The notes under the pieces are model-generated. The model was not told where the DNA came from, ran no database searches, and was given only the letters and a program-made list of their open reading frames with translations. A program made the position numbers and the translations under genes. Below are positions 41,387 to 49,888 of a stretch of DNA of 64,000 nt, piece after piece (positions within the stretch are counted from its first letter, which is position 1; each line of letters starts with the position of its first letter). Where the stretch lies: contig JAFQOV010000022.1 in assembly GCA_017402995.1 (NCBI GenBank), positions 62,001 to 126,000 on the forward strand. Direction: 5' to 3'. This DNA comes from Candidatus Gastranaerophilales bacterium (lineage in GTDB: Bacteria; Cyanobacteriota; Vampirovibrionia; Gastranaerophilales; Gastranaerophilaceae).

Positions 41387-41721
41387 TAGAATAAACCTGG
41401 TATAGAAATGCCACCAGTAATAGCTTTCATTTTTGCTTCCATTTGAGTATTTGCTTTAACAGTAGCGTCTTTCAATGCTGTTGTAATCAAATCTTCAAGC
41501 ATTTCAATTGTATCTTCATCAACGCTTGATGGATTTTCTGGATTGATTGCTTCAGCTTTTATTTTAATTGCGACAAATTTGCCTTGACCATTTAAAGTCA
41601 CTTCAATTGCACCATTACCAGCAGTTGATGTGATTTGTTCTTTTTCAAGCTCGCTTTGTGTTTCTTTGAATTTTTTTTGCATTTTTTGAGCTTGTTGCAT
41701 AACCTGCATCATATTCATCAT
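41386..41721 (-). CDS. ybaB: YbaB/EbfC nucleoid-associated protein
   Basis: The 111-residue protein has the family layout. A long N-terminal helix (MMNMMQVMQQAQKMQKKFKE) leads to VTLNGQGKFVAIKI, then the PSSVDEDTIEMLEDLITTAL helix and the Met/Gly-rich end AITGGISIPGLF. Dimers bind DNA without strong sequence preference. In the usual operon with recR; the stop overlaps the recR start. Confidence 0.95.
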   Translation of the reverse strand: MMNMMQVMQQAQKMQKKFKETQSELEKEQITSTAGNGAIEVTLNGQGKFVAIKIKAEAINPENPSSVDEDTIEMLEDLITTALKDATVKANTQMEAKMKAITGGISIPGLF

Positions 41722-41762
41722 AATATTATTTTCTCCTCAATGTCATTTCTTTAATATTATAT

Positions 41763-41770
41763 GCTATTAT
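41763..41770 (+). promoter_or_regulatory. -10 with near-leaderless spacing, matrixin-like gene
   Basis: TGC TATTAT (from 41762/41763 to 41770) is followed by eight bases and ATG 41779. No ribosome site lies before that ATG. Confidence 0.4.
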
Positions 41771-41778
41771 ATATTTAT

Positions 41779-42552
41779 ATGCAAACTGTAACGTACTTAG
41801 AAGATTGTTTTAACAAAGGAAAACTGTCCCGTTGGGCAGATAATGTGATGCCGTTAAAGGTGTTTATTGGCAAGTTTAATTGGTATCAATCTAAAGGTGC
41901 GAATGATGAATATAAATATACTCAAATGATAATTGACGCTTTTAACCTTTGGGAAACGTTATCTGGAGGGTTGGTTTCTTTTGAGCGCACAATGAATTTA
42001 TACGATTCAAATATTAATATTGAATGGAAAAGGGTAGATAGAAAATCATTAGGCTCTTGTACGTTTAACTTTGACAAACTTGGAAGATACTATTCCGCTG
42101 AGGTTTCAATTGGTTTGTCTGATGGGATAATTCATCATAAATATATGGATGAAAACGAAGTTTTTCACACAATTATCCATGAAATCGGGCACAGCATTGG
42201 TCTTGGACATTCAAAAACAAAGGGGGATATCATGTATGTCCCACATGAATATGGCGTTGTTAATGTATCTCAAAATGACCTTGAAACTCTCAAGTGGCTT
42301 TATAGATTTCCTGTTGGCAAAACAAGGGAAGAAATCTTAGCGCTTCATTCATCACTTGGTGCAAAGACGGTTGATGAGCTTGTTTATAAGTTATCTAAAA
42401 ACTATAAATCTGATTTTGAAAAAGTGAAAGATGAGTTATCTTCAAACATTATTCAAAAAGACTTATTGCAAGAAAATGCAAATATCGGCGATTTAAAAAA
42501 ATATTTAATGGAAATTAACAATATTAAAGTTGATTTTAAACCAAAGCAATAA
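41779..42552 (+). CDS. Matrixin-like zinc metalloprotease (metzincin)
   Basis: The 257-residue protein from ATG 41779 has the extended metzincin zinc motif HEIGHSIGLGH (His134, Glu135, His138, His144) and a Met-turn DIMY with Met152. LGSCTFNFDKLGRYYSAEVS precedes it. This is the M10/M12 catalytic core of ~155 residues. The last 90 residues are charged helices with no domain recognised. There is no signal peptide, so the protease may act inside the cell or leave by an unusual route. An in-frame ATG at 41761 lies within the -10 element and is unlikely. Confidence 0.88.
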   Translation: MQTVTYLEDCFNKGKLSRWADNVMPLKVFIGKFNWYQSKGANDEYKYTQMIIDAFNLWETLSGGLVSFERTMNLYDSNINIEWKRVDRKSLGSCTFNFDKLGRYYSAEVSIGLSDGIIHHKYMDENEVFHTIIHEIGHSIGLGHSKTKGDIMYVPHEYGVVNVSQNDLETLKWLYRFPVGKTREEILALHSSLGAKTVDELVYKLSKNYKSDFEKVKDELSSNIIQKDLLQENANIGDLKKYLMEINNIKVDFKPKQ

Positions 42553-42578
42553 TTATCCTTTAGCGTTTTTATATTGGT

Positions 42579-43340
42579 ATGTTAATTTCTCCTGTTAGAT
42601 TAAATTTGTTATCATTCAAAGGCGCCAACGGTTTAAGCGTTAAAAAAATGTTGCCAAATCCGCAAGATTATATGTATCAACCATTATGCACATCTTTTGA
42701 GGAGTCCGAGAAGAAAGAAAAAGAATATAAAGACAAAGTTAATTCTTTGTGTATTTTAAAAAACGGGAAATTGCACCCTTTAATTAAAGAACATCTTGAT
42801 GAGAGCAGATTTATTTTCGAATTTGAAAATCAAAAACCAATGTGCGACACAATTAAAAATGCTATTCAATCGCAAATTATAGAAGCTAGGGATTTTGACT
42901 CTAAGCTTTTTCATTCAACAGATACAACACAAACGCGTGAAAAAATTTTAAAAAATGGTTTTGACCCAAAATTTATTTCAAGAACAAAATTTGGCCCAGG
43001 GTTTTATTTTGCTTACACAGAAGGTGACGCGCTAGAATATAACAGCGCAAAGCTAAAAGCAAGGTGCAAAGGAAAATGTGCAAGAATAAATGGCGCATAT
43101 TACGATAAAATTGTTTCAATGCCTATCACAAAAAGCATAGAAGATTTTATTGGATTAGAGCCTTGCGGATATCCTGTTGGCAAATTTAATTACGAAATTT
43201 GTTCAAAAATTTTAAATGAATATGTGAGAAATCTTTTTATAGAAGATTTAGGATATGATTTAGCATATGGAAGCGATAGAACTACCACCTGTATTGTTGC
43301 GCACAATCCAAATGCGATTTCAGAAATAGAAGCGTTTTAA
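42579..43340 (+). CDS. Putative PARP/ART-like ADP-ribosyltransferase with SFKG N-terminus
   Basis: The 253-residue protein opens with MLISPVRLNLLSFKGANGLS, the lineage N-terminal motif. Residues 110-157 read LFHSTDTTQTREKILKNGFD…FGPGFYFAYTEGDALEYNSAK. This closely follows the PARP/ART pattern: LFHGT/S with the NAD-binding His (His112), then I..GFD, then G.G.YFA (Gly139-Ala145; here GPGFYFA), then A..Y. A later CIVAHNPNAI (238-247) resembles the last core strand. No catalytic Glu can be fixed by eye, as in some H-Y-x members. Possible effector or self-modifying enzyme. Confidence 0.6.
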   Translation: MLISPVRLNLLSFKGANGLSVKKMLPNPQDYMYQPLCTSFEESEKKEKEYKDKVNSLCILKNGKLHPLIKEHLDESRFIFEFENQKPMCDTIKNAIQSQIIEARDFDSKLFHSTDTTQTREKILKNGFDPKFISRTKFGPGFYFAYTEGDALEYNSAKLKARCKGKCARINGAYYDKIVSMPITKSIEDFIGLEPCGYPVGKFNYEICSKILNEYVRNLFIEDLGYDLAYGSDRTTTCIVAHNPNAISEIEAF

Positions 43341-43471
43341 CATTTTTGTAAACAAATGTAACAAGAATTTTCTTTTTTTGTTATGTTGTTTTTGCGTTGT
43401 GGAATTGTGAAACTAGATAAAGCATTTAATGCTTTAAATCTGCAAGTAATTTAAAGTAAAGGTGGTAAAAA

Positions 43472-44662
43472 ATGGGATTATCAGCATCACAAGCAAGACA
43501 ACTTTTGTTGACTGCTAAAAGGAATGACCTTGAGTTCAGAGCTCAACAAATCTCTCAACAGAGATTAATTTTGTCTTCGCAATTGGAAGAAATTGCGACA
43601 GAATATGAAAACGCAACGTCTAATAGACAAATGCAAATTCAATTGTATTCAAATGGTAATGCAGAAGACGCAAGCGCATTAAAACAAACAACAAACTTAA
43701 CTTATCAAGACCTAGTATCTGGTTGTGCATTAATTGGTAACGCATCAAAAATTAATGTTACAGCAGAAAGAGGTTCTTTACTAGCTACAACAGCGTATCA
43801 CTTGAAAAATGCTGATGGCGCGACCGTAGTATCAAGCTTAGAAGAAATACCAGGTATCGGCGCTGGCGATGCATACTATGTTTTATATGACGAAAATGAT
43901 CATCAACCAAACGTACAAAAATGGTACAAAGATGGTGGTGAATATGTGCCATATCCTGAGTCTGGCGAAAAATATGAAAACGATGCAAGTGGCAAGTATA
44001 TATACAACGGAACAACATATGTAGAGTTCTCATCATTAAGCGAAGAGGACAAAACAAAGTTTAATGGAAATGATCGTTTCAAAAGAATAGATTTAACAAG
44101 CAAAACATTATATGTACAAGAAAAAACAGGAAGCGATGCAGAATATCTAGAAAAAATATTGGACGCAGGCGGCACTTTGCCAGAAGGTTACAAATCAGAT
44201 TCAAATAGAGAAATTATAATCACAAAATCAGGAACAATTAAAATTGGTACAACTGACCAACAAGGCAACGTTACATACGAAGAGTACGTGCTAGATAAAA
44301 ACCTAGCTCGCGGCGGTACCGACAAATATGGTAACAATAGCAAAACTGGTCCAAACTATTTACAAGATATGTTGAGAAACGGTGTTTATACACTAGACAA
44401 ATATAATTCTGAACAAAAAGAATGGTCAAGTGTTTCTTGGGACTCAGCAATCGGTATCACAGACCGCTACTATACAGAAGATGACGATGCTGCAAAAGCA
44501 AAATATGACCGTTTACAAAACGAAATTCAACGCCAAGACAAAAAACTTGAACTTGAATTAGACAACATTGAAACTCAAAGAAGTGCTATTACAACAGAAG
44601 AAGAGTCTGTACAAAAAGTAATGGACGATAATATCGAAGGCACTTTTAAAACATTTGCATAA
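43472..44662 (+). CDS. Coiled-coil-ended protein of unknown function
   Basis: The 396-residue protein has a helical N-terminus (MGLSASQARQLLLTAKRNDL to about residue 65) and a helical C-terminus (about 345-396, ending DNIEGTFKTFA). They flank a polar, Tyr/Gly/Asp-rich middle with an insert-like segment (YVLYDENDHQPNVQKWYKDG). Helical ends around a variable middle are the plan of filament or export-apparatus subunits, but no family is recognised. There is no signal peptide. AAAGGTGG lies 5 nt before the ATG, and codon choice looks more balanced than in neighbours, hinting at strong expression. A clean terminator follows. Confidence 0.75.
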   Translation: MGLSASQARQLLLTAKRNDLEFRAQQISQQRLILSSQLEEIATEYENATSNRQMQIQLYSNGNAEDASALKQTTNLTYQDLVSGCALIGNASKINVTAERGSLLATTAYHLKNADGATVVSSLEEIPGIGAGDAYYVLYDENDHQPNVQKWYKDGGEYVPYPESGEKYENDASGKYIYNGTTYVEFSSLSEEDKTKFNGNDRFKRIDLTSKTLYVQEKTGSDAEYLEKILDAGGTLPEGYKSDSNREIIITKSGTIKIGTTDQQGNVTYEEYVLDKNLARGGTDKYGNNSKTGPNYLQDMLRNGVYTLDKYNSEQKEWSSVSWDSAIGITDRYYTEDDDAAKAKYDRLQNEIQRQDKKLELELDNIETQRSAITTEEESVQKVMDDNIEGTFKTFA

Positions 44663-44700
44663 TCTATACACCCACATTCCGCTTAACTTAAATTACTTAA

Positions 44701-44729
44701 ATACCGGCAAAATTGCCGGTATTTTTTTA
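44701..44729 (+). terminator. Rho-independent terminator
   Basis: The perfect 10-bp stem ATACCGGCAA / TTGCCGGTAT has a 2-nt nominal loop (AA) and is followed by T7. Confidence 0.92.
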
Positions 44730-45422
44730 TTTAATTGGAATATTGAAACCAAAAATATTGACATTATCCTCGTAACTTTGTGCAATCATTGAGCCGAAAT
44801 GTGTATGTATAATTTCTTTTGCAACAAAAAATCCATATGAAACTACTCTGTTGCTATGATATGGCGAACGATATTTTGGCTTTTCTTTATCAAAAAGACA
44901 ATCAACCAATTTTGGCTCCATATAATCGCTTTTGTTTCTTATTTGAAACTGCAAATTGTTGTTTCGCGCAATAATTGTAATTTGCAAGGTTGTATTTTTA
45001 TAAGCATTTTCAATCGCTGCAAACAAAATACATTCAAGCGCAACCCTTAATTTTTTAACATCTGCATAAATAAAAATTTCTTTTCTGTAACGAAACTCAA
45101 GCTTTAAATTGTAATATTTAAAAACTATTCGAAATTCATCTAAAATCTTATCTAGATATTTTACAAAATCAAATTGAATATAATTTAACCTGATTTTTCT
45201 TTTTGCTTCGATTTTGTGCACCCAATTATATATTTCGACTATTCTAAACAAATTTGCAGCAGAATTTTGCATCAATTTAAAATAATCTAAATCTTCAGGA
45301 GACAAATTACTTGTTGATGTCTCCAAAAACATATTAAGACCGCTAATTTGCGCATGTATAGGGACTTGAATATCTTTTAAAATATTTATTGCCCTATCTG
45401 GAATTTTGGTATCTTTTTTCAT
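44727..45422 (-). CDS. Histidine-kinase-like protein lacking the phospho-acceptor His
   Basis: The 231-residue protein lines up with a HisKA plus HATPase core and has no sensor domain. At the H-box the sequence is LKDIQVPIHAQISGLNMFLE, where the position of HExxTP reads KDIQVP (Lys16 in place of His). The ATP domain keeps an N-box (AAIENAYKN) and a late GFFVAKEIIHTHFGSMIAQS segment resembling the G2 box, but the G1 region is weak. It probably binds a nucleotide or a partner rather than autophosphorylating. Divergent from the degenerate HD-GYP gene; no response regulator is adjacent. Confidence 0.7.
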   Translation of the reverse strand: MKKDTKIPDRAINILKDIQVPIHAQISGLNMFLETSTSNLSPEDLDYFKLMQNSAANLFRIVEIYNWVHKIEAKRKIRLNYIQFDFVKYLDKILDEFRIVFKYYNLKLEFRYRKEIFIYADVKKLRVALECILFAAIENAYKNTTLQITIIARNNNLQFQIRNKSDYMEPKLVDCLFDKEKPKYRSPYHSNRVVSYGFFVAKEIIHTHFGSMIAQSYEDNVNIFGFNIPIK

Positions 45423-45520
45423 AATAATACTTCCTTAAACAATATTTATATTTTATAAAAAACTGTTTTATTTGTAAATATAATTTATATGTTTGTTAAA
45501 AATGTATTTTTTATATGCAA

Positions 45521-45540
45521 TTTTATACTAAAGTATAAAA
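45521..45540. promoter_or_regulatory. Palindrome TTTTATACT…AGTATAAAA between divergent genes
   Basis: Two 9-bp half-sites are separated by 2 bp. Each half contains TATACT on its own strand, so it could be a symmetric two-way -10 or an operator. TATAAT at 45555-45560 is another -10 for the + gene. Confidence 0.4.
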
Positions 45541-45634
45541 AATATTAACTAATGTATAATTTTTGTTAATTTACCCTTTAGTTTTCAAAACTTTTGCCGA
45601 TAACTTAAATATACGGCACAGGATTAGGGTAGTT

Positions 45635-46921
45635 ATGAGTAAAGCAAAGAAAATTAAGAACAACGACTCTTCAATGTATACTAGAAACATAAATCTACTA
45701 GAAGACGATCCGCTTGAAGAAATTTTTGCGCTAAATTTAGGCGATTTTTTCACAGAGCACTTAATCAATCCTGAATTTATTGAAAAAATTTCTAAAAAAG
45801 CTTCAGAAAAAGATAAAAAACAAAGCTTAAAAAACCAACTTAACGAACTTATATCTATATATTCAATAGATAACACTTTGAGTTTACTGGGTTTTGAAAA
45901 TAACCAAGATTTTGTAATCTACAATTCGATTGCAAAAACAATCAAACTAATGTTGAACTTGGTTGAGTGTAATATCTTTTTATCTAAGAAAAAAGAACCA
46001 CTTAAACATGTAGGCTCGTCTGATGAAGAATTAGCACAAGAAAACATTACAGATTATATCCGCGAAGCAATGGAAGAAGAAGCAGAAAAAGTTATCGAAA
46101 ATAATGATTTACAAATCTCTCTTTTCCCAATGAAAAACAACTTTGAATGTATTGGCGTAATTGAAATTATAAGAAAAATCGAACGCCCATTAGAGTTTGA
46201 ATATGCGGATTTAATTCAAAACATGGCTGGTTTATTTGTGACTTCGCTAGGTATTCAAAAATTAATTGATGAAGTCAAAAAGATTTTGGCACGAGAAAAT
46301 GCAACAACTCTTGAATATCAAAATCTTCGCGCACAACTAACAGCAATCATTGGCGATTTGGGCGACCAACAACAATCATTTGTTGAAAAATTAGCATATG
46401 CAGCTGACCTAAAAGGTCAATATAAACGTGCACACTCAAATGAATGCGCGGAATTGTCTCGCGAAATTTGTCATCATATTGGCTTGAACGAAAAAACAAC
46501 CGATTTAGTATATTACGCAGGTCTATTGCAAAATATCGGCAAAATCACATTAAGCGAAGAATTATTCAACAAAAAAGAAAAATTAACAGCAAAAGAATGG
46601 GAAGAATTAAAAAATCACCCTAATGCAGGCGTAGATTTATTAATGAATATCAATTTCATGTCTGAAGTTGTACCATACATCAATTACCAACAAGAACGCT
46701 ATAATGGCGGCGGATATCCAGAAGGTTTAAGCGGAAATTCAATTCCTCTTGGTTCAAGAATTATTGCTCTTGCTGGCGCATATTGCGCATTAACGCAAGA
46801 TAGAGCACACAGAAAAGCGCTAAGCAACCAAGAAGCTCTTAAAATAATTCAACAAGAAGCAGGTACAAAATGGGATCCAAAAATTGTCGAAGTATTGGTT
46901 GAACTAAAAAAAGAAGACTAA
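45635..46921 (+). CDS. Degenerate HD-GYP domain protein with GAF-like N-terminus
   Basis: From ATG 45635 (AGGG 5 nt upstream) the protein has 428 residues. A sensor-like region (about 60-220) is followed by an HD-GYP fold. The metal motif HD is replaced by QN (Gln299-Asn300, in LLQNIGKI). HHExxDGxGYP is replaced by QQERYNGGGYP (about 352), keeping GYP but not the ligands. ALAGAYCALTQDRAHRKALS stands for DAYxAxxxxRPYR. Metal-dependent phosphodiesterase activity is not expected; binding of c-di-GMP or a partner is possible. The intact homologue is at 26742. Terminator at 46946. Confidence 0.8.
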   Translation: MSKAKKIKNNDSSMYTRNINLLEDDPLEEIFALNLGDFFTEHLINPEFIEKISKKASEKDKKQSLKNQLNELISIYSIDNTLSLLGFENNQDFVIYNSIAKTIKLMLNLVECNIFLSKKKEPLKHVGSSDEELAQENITDYIREAMEEEAEKVIENNDLQISLFPMKNNFECIGVIEIIRKIERPLEFEYADLIQNMAGLFVTSLGIQKLIDEVKKILARENATTLEYQNLRAQLTAIIGDLGDQQQSFVEKLAYAADLKGQYKRAHSNECAELSREICHHIGLNEKTTDLVYYAGLLQNIGKITLSEELFNKKEKLTAKEWEELKNHPNAGVDLLMNINFMSEVVPYINYQQERYNGGGYPEGLSGNSIPLGSRIIALAGAYCALTQDRAHRKALSNQEALKIIQQEAGTKWDPKIVEVLVELKKED

Positions 46922-46945
46922 TTTAATAAATAATTTTTATGATAA

Positions 46946-46974
46946 AATCTTGGTTACAAACCAAGATTTTTTTT
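46946..46974 (+). terminator. Rho-independent terminator abutting the next ribosome site
   Basis: The perfect 10-bp stem AATCTTGGTT / AACCAAGATT has an ACA loop and a T6 tract, and GAGGAT (ribosome site) follows at once. TGA TAAAAT (46940-46948), an extended -10, overlaps its 5' arm. Confidence 0.88.
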
Positions 46975-46983
46975 GAGGATAAA

Positions 46984-48126
46984 ATGATTATTTTAAACAA
47001 ACCCTATGTTTCAGATTATTTAATTCAAACAATAAAAGAAAACAACTTAAGCGTATTAGAAAATGAAATTGCAAAACAATATAATTTAAAAACAACAGAT
47101 AATAAAACTGCAATTGAAAAATATATTAACGAAAACGAATTATTTTATACAAATTCCGAAAATTCAATTGATTGGATAATGAATAATTTAGCTGATTCGC
47201 ATCTTGCCAAAATGATTAAAATAAGCAAAGATAAGCTAATTTTTAGACGCGCTATTCAAAAAATTTACCCCGATTTTTATTTTAGAGAAATTTCTCTAGA
47301 AGAAATTCAAACAATAAATCCAATTGAACTAAAATTCCCCTTCATAATCAAACCAAGTGTCGGTTTTTTAAGTTTTGGCGTTTATCCAATTAAAAATGAA
47401 ATGGAATGGGAAAGCTTCACAAAAAAAATTCAAGTCGATATTGAAAACTTGAAAAATATTTTTCCAAAAGAAGTTGTAGATATGAATAATTTTATCATTG
47501 AAGATGTAATCAATGGCGAAGAATATGCACTTGACGCATATTTTAACGAAAACGGCGAAGCAATAATTTTAAACATTTTCAATCACCCATTTTTTAACGA
47601 TAAAGATGTTTCAGATAGAGCATATTTCACTTCAAAAGAAATAATTGAAAAATATTTGAATAAATTTAAAAAAACCCTAGATGAAATTGGCAAAATTACA
47701 GGTTTCAAAAATTTTCCTTTTCATCTTGAATTAAGAGTCGACGAAGAAAAAATTATCCCAATCGAAATCAATCCAATGCGCTTTTGCGGTTGGTGCATAA
47801 CAGATATCGCACAACATGCTTGGAATATAAACGTGTATGAATATTTTTTCAAACAGCTAAAACCTGATTGGAGTGAAATTTTAAAAAATTCAACAGATGA
47901 AATTTTTTATTTCACAATAGGCGATATTCCAAGCAACATTGATAGAAAAAATATTAAAAAAATCGATTTTGAAAAATACTTAAAAAACATCTCAAACCCT
48001 CTTGAAATAAGAAAAATAGACTATATTCAAAATCCGATTTTTGCAATTACTTTTGCAAAAACAAAAGATATTAATGAAATCAAAAACATTTTAAAATTAG
48101 ATATGAGCAATTTTATTGAGCTTTAA
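46984..48126 (+). CDS. ATP-grasp domain protein
   Basis: From ATG 46984 (GAGGATAAA before it) the protein has 380 residues. The ATP-grasp core includes FPFIIKPSVGFLSFGVYPIK (lysine of the ATP site), NFIIEDVINGEEYALDAYFN and, near the end of the fold, LELRVDEEKIIPIEINPMRF with the metal-binding E and N. These enzymes ligate a carboxylate to an amine or thiol through an acyl phosphate. The N- and C-terminal parts do not reveal the substrate. It overlaps the convergent RNR-like gene by 14 bp. An in-frame ATG at 46939 lies upstream of the hairpin and is unlikely. Confidence 0.85.
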   Translation: MIILNKPYVSDYLIQTIKENNLSVLENEIAKQYNLKTTDNKTAIEKYINENELFYTNSENSIDWIMNNLADSHLAKMIKISKDKLIFRRAIQKIYPDFYFREISLEEIQTINPIELKFPFIIKPSVGFLSFGVYPIKNEMEWESFTKKIQVDIENLKNIFPKEVVDMNNFIIEDVINGEEYALDAYFNENGEAIILNIFNHPFFNDKDVSDRAYFTSKEIIEKYLNKFKKTLDEIGKITGFKNFPFHLELRVDEEKIIPIEINPMRFCGWCITDIAQHAWNINVYEYFFKQLKPDWSEILKNSTDEIFYFTIGDIPSNIDRKNIKKIDFEKYLKNISNPLEIRKIDYIQNPIFAITFAKTKDINEIKNILKLDMSNFIEL

Positions 48127-49375
48127 AAATCGTAATCGCCTTTAAACCTGTTTGTTTTGCTGTTTTGATGATTTCATCTATTTCTTTTTCACTCTCGTTT
48201 TGGGTTATTTTAATCGTATTTGAAATTTGCCCATCAATTTGTTTTTGCGCTATTTCAAGAGTTTTCAATTGCTTTTTATAATCAATTAAATCTGTTTCAA
48301 TTGATGGTGTTGTTTTTAAAATTCGAGATGTTGTACCTGTTGGAGACAAAGTTATTGAGACGTTTTGCGATTTTATTGTTTTTAAAATGTTTTCCAATAA
48401 AATAAGTGCTTCGTCACTTCCATATTCAATTTTTGCTTTGTTTAATAACTCTTGATAACCCAAAATTCCAATTGAAGCATTACCATCAAGCATCTTTAGA
48501 GCAGAGTTTAAAACTGATGTTGATTGTTTTAAGGCTTCAAAATCAAATTCTTGATTATAAAATTTTGAAACGTTAATTTGCCCTAATGTCAAATTTTCGC
48601 CACTTTTTAGCTCTTTTGCCGCACAGCAATCACAAACATAATCAGTTTTATTTGAAAAAATTATTCCAGGTTCACCTTTTTTATTAATTGATGAAATTAA
48701 ATTTGAATAAATTTTTTCTGCTTTAATTTTATTCCCGTCTTTTAAAGTAATGTCTTCATTTTTTTCTAATTTTTCAAAAAAACTATCAGGTAAAACAACA
48801 GACAAATCAAAGCACCAATCGCTATAATTAGCATTATTTTTTAAAGAAATAAAATCCATAATCATTGGGTGATCAACATTTAAAAGCCCAATAAAAGCAG
48901 GGGGGCGATTGTATTTTTTTTCTTTTGACTTAAAAAAAGAATTAATGTTTTTGATTTCATCTATTGGATTTTGAAATTTTGAAAAATTTATCCCTATACC
49001 ATAATCTTTTGAAACAGGCTCTTTTAATTTTAAAAGATTAAAAGCCGTGCTTTTATTTTCATCTAAATCTATTCTTGTTGCGCTATATGGATTTTTAAAA
49101 TCAGAATATACATTTGTTGAAAAAGAAATTTTACCCTCTTTTAATTGACTAGCCAGTTCTCTTTTTCTATCGTCATTAAAAAAAAGAGCCGAAAATTCAT
49201 CAAAAAAATCGTTGATATTTTGATTTTTTTCAATAATTCCTCTTTGAATTAATGGTTTTTTATCTATGTTTTTGTTTTCAAAAACAAAACTATCCGTGGC
49301 ATTTTTAAAAGCCGGATTTACTTTTTTGAATGAATTGATTTTTAAAGTGTGGCAAACAGGGTTTATTTTAATCAT
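48113..49375 (-). CDS. Reduced class II ribonucleotide-reductase-like protein
   Basis: The 420-residue protein has no ATP cone but follows the NrdJ barrel in order: GIGINFSKF (126-134), VDHPMIMDFISLKN (167-180), FDLSVVLPDSFFEKL (189-203), GEPGIIF (234-240), LGQINVSKF (264-272), GILGYQELLNKAKI (303-316), SPTGTTSRI (344-352) and a C-terminal GLKAITIFK like the NrdJ end. By register with LGSINL, Cys251 falls on the radical cysteine of NPCGE, but the Asn and Glu beside it become Asp249 and Ala253. The redox Cys before NLGSINL is Leu262. Normal reduction is doubtful. The start overlaps scpB by ATGA. The N-terminus carries NSFKK. Confidence 0.72.
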   Translation of the reverse strand: MIKINPVCHTLKINSFKKVNPAFKNATDSFVFENKNIDKKPLIQRGIIEKNQNINDFFDEFSALFFNDDRKRELASQLKEGKISFSTNVYSDFKNPYSATRIDLDENKSTAFNLLKLKEPVSKDYGIGINFSKFQNPIDEIKNINSFFKSKEKKYNRPPAFIGLLNVDHPMIMDFISLKNNANYSDWCFDLSVVLPDSFFEKLEKNEDITLKDGNKIKAEKIYSNLISSINKKGEPGIIFSNKTDYVCDCCAAKELKSGENLTLGQINVSKFYNQEFDFEALKQSTSVLNSALKMLDGNASIGILGYQELLNKAKIEYGSDEALILLENILKTIKSQNVSITLSPTGTTSRILKTTPSIETDLIDYKKQLKTLEIAQKQIDGQISNTIKITQNESEKEIDEIIKTAKQTGLKAITIFKAQ

Positions 49376-49884
49376 AGATTTTTTAAATCTTCTGTGGCAT
49401 CAAGCCTTTTAACAAGAGCCTTAATATCACCTTTAAGTTTAAAATATTCTTGAAATTTTTTTGTTGTTCTAATGTTAAAACTTCTTCCATTTTTATCTTT
49501 AGATTTTGAAATCAGACCTTGGGCTAGGAGTTCTTGAATATGCTCATAAGCATTTGAGCGCAATTCTTTTAGAGCAGTTTGTCTGATTGGCTCTTTTAGA
49601 GCGATAATTGTCAAAGTCTTTAAAATTGCAGGCGATAATTCAACCGGACACAATTTTTCAACAATATCCATATGTTCTGCTCTAACTTGAATAATATATC
49701 CATCTTCGTCATCAATTTCTAGTGCACCATTTCTAGATGAATAATCAAACATTAAATCCAATAATGCACCTTCAACAATATCTTCTTCGAGTTCAAGAAT
49801 TTGCGCAATTTCAGATGGTTGCATTGCTTTTGAAGTAACAAATAAAACAGCTTCTATTTTCGATTTTAAAATTTCATTATCCAT
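49372..49884 (-). CDS. scpB: Segregation and condensation protein B
   Basis: The 170-residue protein starts at ATG 49884, with GGAG 7 nt upstream (inside the scpA stop region). It has two winged-helix domains: LKSKIEAVLFVTSKAMQPSEIAQIL at the N-terminus, and the central conserved LSPAILKTLTIIALKEPIRQTALKELR (about 85-110), then LLAQGLISKSK. It forms the kleisin-associated dimer of the SMC complex. Overlaps scpA by translation coupling, and its TGA overlaps the ATG of the RNR-like gene. Confidence 0.93.
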   Translation of the reverse strand: MDNEILKSKIEAVLFVTSKAMQPSEIAQILELEEDIVEGALLDLMFDYSSRNGALEIDDEDGYIIQVRAEHMDIVEKLCPVELSPAILKTLTIIALKEPIRQTALKELRSNAYEHIQELLAQGLISKSKDKNGRSFNIRTTKKFQEYFKLKGDIKALVKRLDATEDLKNL

Positions 49885-49888
49885 TTGA

